5,881 bases of DNA from contig CALMHV010000209.1 of NCBI GenBank assembly GCA_937863905.1, forward strand, positions 1 to 5,881. Reading direction: 5' to 3'. The DNA comes from an uncultured Bacillota bacterium (GTDB lineage Bacteria; Bacillota; Sulfobacillia; UBA995; UBA9673). The position numbers and the translations under genes were made by a program. Shown in pieces: positions 1 through 5,762 of the stretch. The first letter of the stretch is position 1; every line of letters starts with the position of its first letter. Below the pieces are notes generated by a model, which saw only the letters and a list, made by a program, of their open reading frames with translations, had not been told where the DNA came from and searched no databases.

Positions 1-2
1 CC

Positions 3-302
3 GAGGGGTTGGGGCTGTGGGCTCTGGGCGGGCTGGTCTGGTGGGCGGCGGCGCTGGCCGTGGCCCTGCCGTACCGCTTCCGGCACAGGACCTGGCTTTC
101 CTGGGCGCGCTTCACGGTCGGGCTGCCCCTGACCGTAGCCGCCTGGCTCGAGGTCAGCCGGTCGCGCCGCAGGGCCAGGTCGGGCCGGGGCCCGAGTCCC
201 TACCGGGGGTTCGCCCCGCTGGTCCTGTCGGCTGCGGTGGCGGAGGTCTTCGCGCTGGCCGCCGGATTGATGGTCGCGGCGGTAGGCTGGCTGGCCGGTT
301 AG
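3..302 (+). CDS. C-terminal part of an unidentified integral membrane protein (5'-truncated by window edge)
   Basis: The frame is open from base 3 of the window to a TAG at 300-302, so at least 99 codons of a longer gene are visible. An in-frame TTG at 9 has no visible ribosome binding site, so I treat the gene as truncated at the edge. Third codon positions are almost all G or C, as expected for a real gene here. The visible protein has a hydrophobic segment rich in W, A and L (about residues 3-20), a basic stretch with a second short hydrophobic patch, an Arg-rich cytoplasmic-looking loop (VSRSRRRARSGRG), and a strong final membrane helix (about residues 70-97). The basic loop would place that side in the cytoplasm by the positive-inside rule. 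The layout could suit the membrane tail of a glycosyltransferase or transporter, but I do not recognise the family. It converges on the glycerate kinase gene and its stop overlaps that gene's stop. Confidence 0.6.
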   Translation, partial: EGLGLWALGGLVWWAAALAVALPYRFRHRTWLSWARFTVGLPLTVAAWLEVSRSRRRARSGRGPSPYRGFAPLVLSAAVAEVFALAAGLMVAAVGWLAG

Positions 303-315
303 GGTTCGGCCAACC
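289..315. other. Imperfect hairpin around the shared convergent stop codons
   Basis: Bases 292-297 (TGGCCG) and 307-312 (CGGCCA) form a 6-bp inverted repeat. A C/A mismatch and two more G-C pairs (289-290 with 314-315) extend it. The loop holds TTAG at 299-302, which is TAG for the plus-strand gene and TAA for the minus-strand gene. No T-run follows on either strand, so it does not meet the usual definition of an intrinsic terminator. It is the only hairpin candidate seen at this convergent junction and may be coincidental. Confidence 0.25.
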
Positions 316-1456
316 GTCCCCCGGTGAGCAGCAGGCGAGCGAGACGGGCTCCCGCCGCCTCGAGGTACCCCGTCGCGCCAGCCATAGCCTGGACGAGGCT
401 GACGGGTCCGGTCGGAACGGGCAGCACGGCGTCGAGACCCAGGACCTGCACGGCCTCGTTCTCGCCCACGACGGCTCCGACGATGGCCACCACGGGTCGC
501 CCCACCGCTCCGGCCAGCCGGGCGACGCCCGAGCAGGCCTTGCCGTGGCGGCTCTGCCCGTCGAGCTGCCCTTCTCCGGTCACGACGATGTCGGCCCAGG
601 CCATCTGCTCGGCGAGCCCGGTGGCCTCCATCACGTAGTCGATGCCGGAGACGATACGGGCGCCGAGGAAGGCCACCAGGGCCAGGCCCAGGCCCCCCGC
701 CGCGCCTCCGCCCGGGAGGGTGGCGAGGTTGGGCGAGCCGAGGTCTCGCGCGGCGACGCGGGCCAAGTTGGCCAGCCCGCGGTCGAGGGCGACCACGGCG
801 TCAGGGTCGGCGCCCTTCTGCGGGCCGAAGACCCGGGCGGCCCCGTCCGGCCCGGTCAGCGGATTGTCCACGTCGGCCAGGACCGTGAAGCTCACGCCGG
901 ACAGGCGCGGGTCGAGCCCGGTGGGGTCGATACGGTGGAGGTGCAGGAGGCCGCGGCCCCCCGGAGGCACCGGCCGGCCCTGCTCGTCAAGGAAACCGGC
1001 GCCCAGGGCGCGCATGGCCCCGAGACCGCCGTCGACCGTGGCGCTGCCGCCCAGCCCGACCAGGACGGAGCGGCATCCGGCGGCCAGGGCCTCCCGGATG
1101 AGTTCGCCGGTACCGGCCGTGGTCGTCGCCATCGGGTCCCGCCGCTCCGGCTTGACCAGCGGCAATCCGGAGGCCTGGGCCATCTCGATGACGGCCAGGC
1201 CGCCGGAGAGGATGGCCCAGCGGGCTTGGACGGTCTCGCTCCCGAGCGGTCCGGTGACCGTGGCCGTCCGCATCTGGCCGCCGACGGCGCGGCAAAGCGC
1301 CTCGACCGTGCCCTCGCCGCCGTCGGCGAGGGGGACCACGCGCACTACGGCCAAGGGGACGGCCCGGGCGAAGCCGCGCCGGATGGCCTCGCCGGCCTCG
1401 AGCGCGGACAGGCTGCCCTTAAAGGAGGCTGGAGCGACAAGGACCTTCCAACCCAA
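299..1456 (-). CDS. glxK: Glycerate kinase, GlxK/GarK family (COG1929)
   Basis: Predicted to phosphorylate D-glycerate with ATP in the cytoplasm. Characterised members of this family (E. coli GarK/GlxK) make 2-phosphoglycerate, which feeds lower glycolysis. Visible family motifs: the N-terminal APASFKGSLSA (residues 8-18), PLADGGEGT (42-50), GLGGSATVDGGLG (134-146), ADVDNPLTGPDG (194-205) with FGPQKGA following, PGGGAAGGLG (248-257) and TGEGQLDGQSRHGKA (293-307). The length of 385 residues is normal. I chose the TTG at 1456: the Shine-Dalgarno AGGAGG lies at 1465-1470, 8 nt upstream, whereas the longer GTG start at 1465 would overlap that site. The start region then reads MGWKVLVAPASFKGS, which matches the usual beginning of the family. 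The gene follows the HAD phosphatase gene by 12 nt, and that gene's stop lies inside the ribosome binding site, suggesting coupling. The first motif has Ala where Asp is common (APDSFKGS). The symbol is by family; the native pathway (serine, glyoxylate or aldarate catabolism) is not shown by this context. Confidence 0.95.
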   Translation of the reverse strand: MGWKVLVAPASFKGSLSALEAGEAIRRGFARAVPLAVVRVVPLADGGEGTVEALCRAVGGQMRTATVTGPLGSETVQARWAILSGGLAVIEMAQASGLPLVKPERRDPMATTTAGTGELIREALAAGCRSVLVGLGGSATVDGGLGAMRALGAGFLDEQGRPVPPGGRGLLHLHRIDPTGLDPRLSGVSFTVLADVDNPLTGPDGAARVFGPQKGADPDAVVALDRGLANLARVAARDLGSPNLATLPGGGAAGGLGLALVAFLGARIVSGIDYVMEATGLAEQMAWADIVVTGEGQLDGQSRHGKACSGVARLAGAVGRPVVAIVGAVVGENEAVQVLGLDAVLPVPTGPVSLVQAMAGATGYLEAAGARLARLLLTGGRLAEP

Positions 1457-1464
1457 GGCCCGCA

Positions 1465-1470
1465 CCTCCT
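1465..1470 (-). promoter_or_regulatory. Ribosome binding site deciding the glycerate kinase start
   Basis: The minus strand reads AGGAGG, a full consensus match, 8 nt before TTG 1456. It overlaps the stop codon (TAG, 1471-1469) of the upstream HAD gene, so terminating ribosomes could re-initiate here. It also overlaps the alternative GTG at 1465, which rules that start out in practice. Confidence 0.8.
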
Positions 1471-2350
1471 ACTTCAGCAGGTTTCTCTCGATGAACCGGG
1501 CGACGCCCTCTCCCGGCGGCCCCTCGGCCACCTGAGCGGCGGCGGCGAGGAGTTCCTGCGGGCCGTGCTCCATAGCCACTCCGAGCCCGGCCCACTGGAT
1601 CATGTCCAGGTCGTTGAGACCGTCGCCGAAGGCGGCGACCTCGGCGGCCCTGACGCCCAGGCGCTCGCAGACCCGGGCAAGGGCCCTACCCTTGGAAACC
1701 TCGCCGCTCATGAACTCCAGGAAGTACGGAAAGGAGGTCGTGACGGTGAGGCGGGCCCCGAACCTGGCCACGGCCTGGTCTCGCAGGGCCGGCATGCTCT
1801 CGACCGCCTCGACTTGGAGGAGCTTCAAGGGCTCGACCGTTGGGGCGCCGGCCAGGCCCTTCACATACCGCACCAGATCGCCGACGTATTCCGGGGCGAT
1901 GCCGGAGACCCGGAAGTAGGGGTCGACGTGGTCGCCCGGCCCCCTGGCGCAGACCCCGTCGCCGTGGAAGACAAGGGGCTCGAGCCCGCGCTCAATGAGG
2001 AACTCGAGGACCTCCACGGCCAGCGGCGCCGCGATGGGCTGGTGCCACCAGACGTCGTCCCCGCCGGCCCGGCGGACCAGGGCGCCGTTGTAGGTCACCA
2101 GGGGCAGGCCTTCGAGCCCCAGCTCCAGGGCGTACCGCTCGGCCGTCCGGTGCATTCGTCCCGTGACGATGAGGACCGTCACGCCCTGGTCGGAGAGGCG
2201 CCGCACGGCCCGGATGAGCCGGTCGCCCAAGATGATGTCCGGGCCGAGGAGGGTGCCATCGAGGTCGAAGGCCGCCAAGCGGATACGGGGCGGGTTGAGA
2301 CGACCGGGACGGCTACCGCCGTCCCGGTCGCCGGTCTGCTGGTTACTCAA
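1469..2350 (-). CDS. HAD-superfamily phosphatase, Cof/IIB subfamily
   Basis: Predicted cytoplasmic Mg-dependent phosphatase of small phosphorylated metabolites (sugar phosphates or cofactor precursors); the substrate cannot be read from sequence. All four HAD motifs are present in the 293-residue protein: motif I FDLDGTLL (28-35, nucleophile D29 and acid/base D31), motif II VTGR (T63), motif III EVSKG (K220), motif IV FGDGLNDLDM (D243, D247). The region between motifs II and III has the length of a C2B-type cap, and VAMEHG after motif IV is typical of Cof proteins. I chose TTG 2350 because GGAGG at 2357-2361 precedes it by 6 nt; the longer reading from 2452 runs through the upstream gene in another frame. 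The start overlaps the stop of the SHOCT-like gene by 8 nt (TTGAGTAA). Residues 1-22 (polar, Gly/Arg/Pro-rich) are an unusual extension before the core, and codons 7-17 encode a perfect inverted repeat. Glycerate kinase lies directly downstream. Confidence 0.93.
   Translation of the reverse strand: MSNQQTGDRDGGSRPGRLNPPRIRLAAFDLDGTLLGPDIILGDRLIRAVRRLSDQGVTVLIVTGRMHRTAERYALELGLEGLPLVTYNGALVRRAGGDDVWWHQPIAAPLAVEVLEFLIERGLEPLVFHGDGVCARGPGDHVDPYFRVSGIAPEYVGDLVRYVKGLAGAPTVEPLKLLQVEAVESMPALRDQAVARFGARLTVTTSFPYFLEFMSGEVSKGRALARVCERLGVRAAEVAAFGDGLNDLDMIQWAGLGVAMEHGPQELLAAAAQVAEGPPGEGVARFIERNLLK
2301..2330 (-). repeat. Perfect 13-bp inverted repeat (stem-loop) in the start of the HAD gene
   Basis: CGACCGGGACGGC (2301-2313) is followed after 4 nt (2314-2317) by its exact reverse complement GCCGTCCCGGTCG (2318-2330). 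In the minus-strand mRNA it would fold into a very stable 13-bp GC-rich stem with a GGUA loop, starting 20 nt downstream of the first base of the TTG start codon. It encodes residues 7-17 of the HAD protein, in the variable N-terminal extension. No U-run follows, so it is not a standard terminator. Possible roles are a translation or RNA-stability element, a DNA palindrome bound by a protein, or a small dispersed repeat. The structure is seen directly; the role is open. Confidence 0.6.
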
Positions 2351-2714
2351 CGAAGACCTCCAACCTGACGTTCTCACTGTCGTCCGACATATCCAGGATA
2401 CGCCCGACCACCCCGCTGCGCACGGCATCGAGGAGGGTTTCCACTTCAACACGCTGGTTGAAGATGCCTACGGTCCGGTCGGCGCTCTGCGGCGTCAGGC
2501 GAAGAATCAGGTCCACCAGGCTTATCGGCACCTGCACATTGGCCCGCCGGCGTCCCGTGCCGAGTTCGGTCACCAGGACGCGGAAGCGCCGGGGGGCGCT
2601 CCCGGAGGCTTCCCGCTTGGGTGAGTCCAAAGCCGCGAGAAGGCTGTGCGCCTCCTCGGCGGTCACCCGCCCGGACTCTATCATCTTCAGGATAGATAGC
2701 TTCTCATCTTTCAT
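2343..2714 (-). CDS. Small SHOCT-like domain protein (YvlB/LiaX N-terminal type helix plus beta domain)
   Basis: A 123-residue soluble protein in two parts. Residues 3-31 form the helical SHOCT-like motif (ILKMIESGRVTAEEAHSLL), of the kind found at the N-terminus of YvlB/LiaX-type proteins. After a short polar linker, residues 42-123 form a small beta-rich domain, with RFRVLVTE and VQVPISLVDLILRL early and GRILDMSDDSENVRLEVFVE at the end; this closing pattern is typical of a widespread Bacillota family of unknown biochemical function. No signal peptide or membrane helix is seen. I chose ATG 2714 because GGGGAG at 2721-2726 precedes it by 6 nt, while ATG 2720 would touch that site. The gene sits 11 nt after the DUF885 stop and overlaps the HAD start by 8 nt. 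Its helix motif is clearly related to the C-terminal motif of the DUF4097 protein two genes upstream (14 of 30 identical by eye). A role in protein-protein contact or envelope-stress regulation is inference. Confidence 0.88.
   Translation of the reverse strand: MKDEKLSILKMIESGRVTAEEAHSLLAALDSPKREASGSAPRRFRVLVTELGTGRRRANVQVPISLVDLILRLTPQSADRTVGIFNQRVEVETLLDAVRSGVVGRILDMSDDSENVRLEVFVE
2357..2361 (-). promoter_or_regulatory. Ribosome binding site deciding the HAD phosphatase start
   Basis: The minus strand reads GGAGG 6 nt before TTG 2350. It lies inside the last codons of the SHOCT-like gene, so the upstream gene's translation passes over it and stops 8 nt into the HAD gene, the usual geometry of translational coupling. 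Confidence 0.7.
2619..2708 (-). other. SHOCT-like helical motif of the small protein
   Basis: Residues 3-32 of the small protein. The core pattern LKMIExGR....AE....LL.ALD is shared with residues 378-407 of the DUF4097 protein encoded at 4542-4631, marking two copies of the same short domain in one operon. Confidence 0.75.
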
Positions 2715-2720
2715 CGCCAT

Positions 2721-2726
2721 CTCCCC
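2721..2726 (-). promoter_or_regulatory. Ribosome binding site deciding the SHOCT-like gene start
   Basis: The minus strand reads GGGGAG, 6 nt before ATG 2714 and immediately next to ATG 2720. The spacing favours the inner ATG. It directly follows and overlaps the DUF885 stop codon (TAG 2728-2726). Confidence 0.65.
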
Positions 2727-4375
2727 TAACCCAGAAGAATACGCCGCAGCATGGCCGGCGGGAGGGTGCCATGGCCCAGAAGGTCGTTGTGGAAGCGCCG
2801 CAGGTTGAAGTCCTTGCCCTTGGCCGCGCGGTACTCCGAGGCGAGCTTCACGATCTCAAGTTTGCCCATGAGGTAGCTCATGGGTTGGGTGGGGCTCAGC
2901 GTGTACCGGCGCACCTCGGCCAAGGCGTTGGAGCGGCCCAGATGGACCTTGTCCACGAAGAAGTCCACCGCCTGGTCCACCGTCATCCCCCTGGTGTGGA
3001 GGGCGGTGTCCAGGATGATGCGGGCGGCCCGCCAGAGTTGGTCCTTCAGGCGGATGAGCCGGAATTTCGGTCCGGAGACGAAGCCCATGTCCTCGGCCAG
3101 TTGCTCCAGATAGAAGGCCCAGCCCTCGGCGAAGAGAGAACTGCCGAGCAGCTTGCGGACCGGGCTGGGGTGCTGGTTTGACCAACAGAGTTGTAGATGA
3201 TGCCCGGGGTAACCCTCGTGGATGGCCTTGATGGGGATGCCGTAATTGTTGTGGTCGCGGAGCTGCTGCTCCTGGTGGTCCTTCGGGGCCGACTCATCCA
3301 CCGGAGTCACGTAGAAGCGGCCGGTCTGGTCGGGCTCGAAGGGCGCCGGGGACATATAGGCCGCGTAAGGAATGGTGGGCCTCAGGAAGGCCGGGGTCTC
3401 ATCGATGACGAGCTTCTCGCCGGGCGGGATGTCGACGACACCCTGCTCGACGACCCACTGCCGTGACCGGGCCATGTGGTCGCCGTAGGCCTCCAGAAGG
3501 TCCTTCGGCGCCGGGTGGTCGGCCTTCAGGTCCTCGATAATCTCGTCGACGGTCCGGTCCGGGTCTATCCGCCGGCCCGTCTCCCGCATCTCCCGCAAGG
3601 TCTCGTCGAACAGCTTGAGACCTTTCGCGTGGAGCGTCTCAGAGTCGTAGTCAAGGAGATGGCGCCGCCGCAAGAGGTAGTCGAAGAGTTCTTGGCCGAT
3701 GCCGAATTCCGGCTTGGCTTTGGGCCGGAGGGCTTCCACCGAGGCGAGGTAGTCTTGGAGCGCCTCCACGGCCTTGGCGTTGGCGGTCTCAATCTCGCTC
3801 CGCAGTGCGGGCGAGGCCGCCTGGGCGGCGAACAGGGGCACGAGGGCCTGGTAGAACAGGATGCCGCCCCGCGTGGTGTCGATGGCCGTCTCCACGAAGA
3901 CCTGGACCGGATCGGTGACGTTGGCCTTGCCGTCGGCCAGGACCCGGGGAACCTGCTTGAGGCGGCTGAGAAGAGCCTCAAGACGCTGGTCCAGGGGGGC
4001 GAACTCACGGGTGAGAAGAAGGTAGCCGCCGAACACGCCCGCGTCGGCGTAGTTCGGGTTCATCCGCCACTCGTGGCGGGCCTCCTCCAGTTTGACACCC
4101 ACCTCCAGCTCGATCTCCAGCAGTTCCTTGTCGAGCCTGTCGTCCAGCGACAGCGGGGCGGTGTCGATAGCCTGGAGCCGGGAGAGGAAGCTCCTCGCCG
4201 CTCTGTCCCGGGCCTGGACCGCCTCTCGGCTGAAGTCCCCGAGTTCCTTGTCGTGCTCGTGAACACCCACGGCCGTGGCCAAGACCGGGTTCTCCCGGAA
4301 GAACCAGTCGAGCATCTCCTTGGCGAGAGCCCGGAAGGGGTTCCCCGCCTTCTCCGCGACGGTCCAATCGCTCAT
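2726..4375 (-). CDS. DUF885 family protein (COG4805), putative metallopeptidase-like
   Basis: A 549-residue, apparently cytoplasmic protein: no signal peptide or membrane segment. It opens with the helical region usual for DUF885 (FRALAKEMLDWFFRENPVLATAVGVHEHD). The C-terminal half carries the family's signature stretches: RPTIPYAAYMSP (332-343), FYVTPVD (354-360), HEGYPGHHLQ (386-395), EGWAFYLEQL (417-426), LDTALHTRGMT (455-465) and SPTQPMSYLMGK (494-505). The His/Glu spacing of HEGYPGH plus the later Glu of EGWAFY resembles a zinc-binding HExxH...E site, so a peptidase or related hydrolase activity is a reasonable inference, but the substrate is unknown. The length is usual. I chose ATG 4375 because AGGAGG at 4385-4390 precedes it by 9 nt; the longer ATG 4426 has no well-spaced site. 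It follows the DUF4097 gene after 70 nt and precedes the SHOCT-like gene by 11 nt. Confidence 0.93.
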   Translation of the reverse strand: MSDWTVAEKAGNPFRALAKEMLDWFFRENPVLATAVGVHEHDKELGDFSREAVQARDRAARSFLSRLQAIDTAPLSLDDRLDKELLEIELEVGVKLEEARHEWRMNPNYADAGVFGGYLLLTREFAPLDQRLEALLSRLKQVPRVLADGKANVTDPVQVFVETAIDTTRGGILFYQALVPLFAAQAASPALRSEIETANAKAVEALQDYLASVEALRPKAKPEFGIGQELFDYLLRRRHLLDYDSETLHAKGLKLFDETLREMRETGRRIDPDRTVDEIIEDLKADHPAPKDLLEAYGDHMARSRQWVVEQGVVDIPPGEKLVIDETPAFLRPTIPYAAYMSPAPFEPDQTGRFYVTPVDESAPKDHQEQQLRDHNNYGIPIKAIHEGYPGHHLQLCWSNQHPSPVRKLLGSSLFAEGWAFYLEQLAEDMGFVSGPKFRLIRLKDQLWRAARIILDTALHTRGMTVDQAVDFFVDKVHLGRSNALAEVRRYTLSPTQPMSYLMGKLEIVKLASEYRAAKGKDFNLRRFHNDLLGHGTLPPAMLRRILLG

Positions 4376-4384
4376 CGGCCGATT

Positions 4385-4390
4385 CCTCCT
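4385..4390 (-). promoter_or_regulatory. Ribosome binding site deciding the DUF885 start
   Basis: The minus strand reads AGGAGG 9 nt before ATG 4375. It excludes the ATG at 4426 and the ATG at 4393, which would place this perfect site inside the coding region. The 70-nt spacer 4376-4445 otherwise shows no convincing promoter or terminator. Confidence 0.75.
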
Positions 4391-4445
4391 CATCCAGCCT
4401 TGCACTTCGGCGCCCGGCGAATCCATCCTTCACCCGATGACCGGG

Positions 4446-5762
4446 CTAGAGGCCGAAGGTGTCGCTCGGCTCCTTGGCGCCGGGCGCTTCCGATGGCCCA
4501 GGCGCATCCGGCGGTGCGGACGCATCGGGGGCCCCCTCGGGTCCTCCATCAAGGGCAACCAGAAGGTCCCGCCCCTGTTCGGCCGAGAGTCGGCCTTCTT
4601 CGATCATCTTGAGGACGTTGGCCCGGTTCTCCGCCCTTATCTTCGAGGAGATGGAGGCCGCCCAGGCGTCGTGCTGGTCGGCGTGGCGGAACGCCGCGAC
4701 CACGGGGCCGGCCTCCGCGGCGCCCGAGCCGCCGCGCGTCCGGATGGCGAAGCCGCCGCTCGATGTCTCGGCCGAGATGCTGGCCGAGCCGTCCCCGAGG
4801 ACACCCTCCAAGGACCCGCGCCCGGAATGGGAGATGGCCAGGGGAACCGAGCAGCTGACGCTGCCGCTCCCCGTGTCGGCGGACAGGGTGAAGGAGGCGT
4901 TCTCCGGGACGATTAGGTCGATGCGCCCGCTGCCGGCTTCGAAGCTGTAGCGGCCGCTGGGGTGGATGTCGATATCCGCCTCGATACCGCCGCTGCCGGT
5001 ATCCACGGTGATGTTCCTGGCGCTGGTGGCGCTCAGGCTCACGCTTCCGCTACCGGTGTCGACGGAGACGTCGCCGATGACCCGGTCGAGCGTGACCGAA
5101 CCGCTGCCCGTGCCGAGGATGACGTTGCCCTCCACTTCGCGAAGACCCATGGGGCCACTCCCACCGTCGACGTCGACTCGGCCGTGGACCCGCTCGACGC
5201 TCACCGGCCCGCTGCCGCTTTCGATCTTCACGTCGCCGCGGGCTTCCTCGACGGTCACCGAACCGCTGCCGGCGTCGATGTCCACGCGGGTGGCCCGGGA
5301 CACAAGGACCGAGCCGCTGCCGGAGTCGATGCTCACCGGTCCGTCGGTCCCGCGCACCTCGGTGCGACCGCTGCCGATGTCCAGTCTCACGCTAGACCCG
5401 GTGGGAACCTTCACCTCAAGGGCTATCCCCACGCGGTCCCCGCCCCAGAAAGACCAACGGCGGGGGTGTTCGGTCCTGATGCGGACCCTGTCTCCTTCGA
5501 CGGTAACCTCTATCTCGGCCTCCGCGAAGAGGCGCCCGGCCTCCGCGGCGCCGAGCCCGAGACCCCTCAAGCTCTTGACCGCCCGGACCTGCACCTCGGC
5601 GGCCGCTGTCCCGGTCACGAACACCGGGCCGGGCGTCGCCTGGTCGATGTCCAGGTCCACCGGTCCCGCGAAAGCTTGGGCCCAGCGGGTTATCTCCGTT
5701 CCCGGGTCGGGGGAGGCTTCCGCCTCCCAACGACCCTCGTTTCCCTCTCCGCTGTTACTCAC
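4446..5762 (-). CDS. DUF4097 beta-repeat protein with C-terminal SHOCT-like motif (YvlB/LiaX-like, domains reversed)
   Basis: A 438-residue protein without a recognisable signal peptide or membrane helix. Residues 1-28 are acidic and polar. Residues 30-125 form the non-repetitive start of a DUF4097 (putative adhesin, 'toastrack') domain, including VEGDRVRIRTEHP and the typical ALEVKVPTGSSVRLD. Residues 126-340 hold eleven GSG/SSG turn units at about 18-residue spacing, predicted to build a long beta-solenoid. Residues 378-407 are a SHOCT-like helix motif (VLKMIEEGRLSAEQGRDLL), followed by a Pro/Ala/acidic tail. In YvlB and LiaX the helical motif is N-terminal, so the order here is reversed. 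Relatives act in envelope-stress (Lia-type) responses; a similar role here is inferred. The start is GTG 5762, with AGGAGG at 5773-5778, 10 nt upstream; it overlaps the stop of the preceding gene (GTGA). Export by a non-classical route cannot be excluded. Confidence 0.9.
   Translation of the reverse strand: MSNSGEGNEGRWEAEASPDPGTEITRWAQAFAGPVDLDIDQATPGPVFVTGTAAAEVQVRAVKSLRGLGLGAAEAGRLFAEAEIEVTVEGDRVRIRTEHPRRWSFWGGDRVGIALEVKVPTGSSVRLDIGSGRTEVRGTDGPVSIDSGSGSVLVSRATRVDIDAGSGSVTVEEARGDVKIESGSGPVSVERVHGRVDVDGGSGPMGLREVEGNVILGTGSGSVTLDRVIGDVSVDTGSGSVSLSATSARNITVDTGSGGIEADIDIHPSGRYSFEAGSGRIDLIVPENASFTLSADTGSGSVSCSVPLAISHSGRGSLEGVLGDGSASISAETSSGGFAIRTRGGSGAAEAGPVVAAFRHADQHDAWAASISSKIRAENRANVLKMIEEGRLSAEQGRDLLVALDGGPEGAPDASAPPDAPGPSEAPGAKEPSDTFGL
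4542..4631 (-). other. C-terminal SHOCT-like motif of the DUF4097 protein
   Basis: Encodes residues 378-407. Aligned by eye without gaps to residues 3-32 of the small SHOCT-like protein it has 14 of 30 identities, including LKMIE, GR, AE, LL and ALD. It is joined to the beta-solenoid by a linker of about 35 residues. Confidence 0.75.
4743..5393 (-). repeat. Eleven-unit GSG repeat with about 54-bp period inside the DUF4097 gene
   Basis: GSG turns begin at residues 130, 148, 165, 183, 201, 219, 237, 256, 277 and 298, with an SSG at 334. Spacings are 18, 17, 18, 18, 18, 18, 19, 21, 21 and 36. Each unit reads roughly (D/E)xGSGxVxV. The periodicity shows in the DNA: the 14-mer ACCGAACCGCTGCC (plus strand) occurs at 5095-5108 and 5257-5270, exactly 162 bp (three units) apart. 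This is a protein-structural repeat, not a mobile or tandem DNA satellite. Confidence 0.9.

Noticed and set aside
642..1535. A 297-codon plus-strand open frame rich in Arg, Pro and Ser
   Set aside because: It is a shadow of glycerate kinase on the opposite strand; the composition is that of a GC-rich antisense frame.
17..2368. A 783-codon plus-strand open frame
   Set aside because: It runs antisense through glycerate kinase and the HAD gene, both with complete family motifs. Its translation is low-complexity (Gly/Arg/Asp/His/Pro-rich) without domains; long antisense frames are expected at this GC content.
2351..2452. N-terminal extension of the HAD protein to residue 327 (start at 2452)
   Set aside because: This stretch is coding in another frame for the conserved C-terminus of the SHOCT-like protein, and a well-placed GGAGG supports TTG 2350.
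4376..4426. Seventeen extra N-terminal residues of the DUF885 protein (start ATG 4426)
   Set aside because: There is no properly spaced ribosome binding site before ATG 4426, and a perfect AGGAGG lies 9 nt before ATG 4375.
4433..4445. Small CCCG/CGGG hairpin just after the DUF4097 stop
   Set aside because: Only four base pairs with a 5-nt loop and no T-run; this is frequent by chance in such GC-rich DNA.
4376..4445. Possible internal promoter in the 70-nt gap before DUF885
   Set aside because: No credible -10/-35 pair is visible on the minus strand; the gap is GC-rich throughout.
3476..4612. A 378-codon plus-strand open frame
   Set aside because: It is antisense to DUF885 and the end of the DUF4097 gene, shows no recognisable domain, and is explained by codon bias of the real genes.
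4743..5393. CRISPR array or DNA satellite, because of the 54-bp periodicity
   Set aside because: The units are degenerate, keep an uninterrupted reading frame and encode a known beta-repeat domain.
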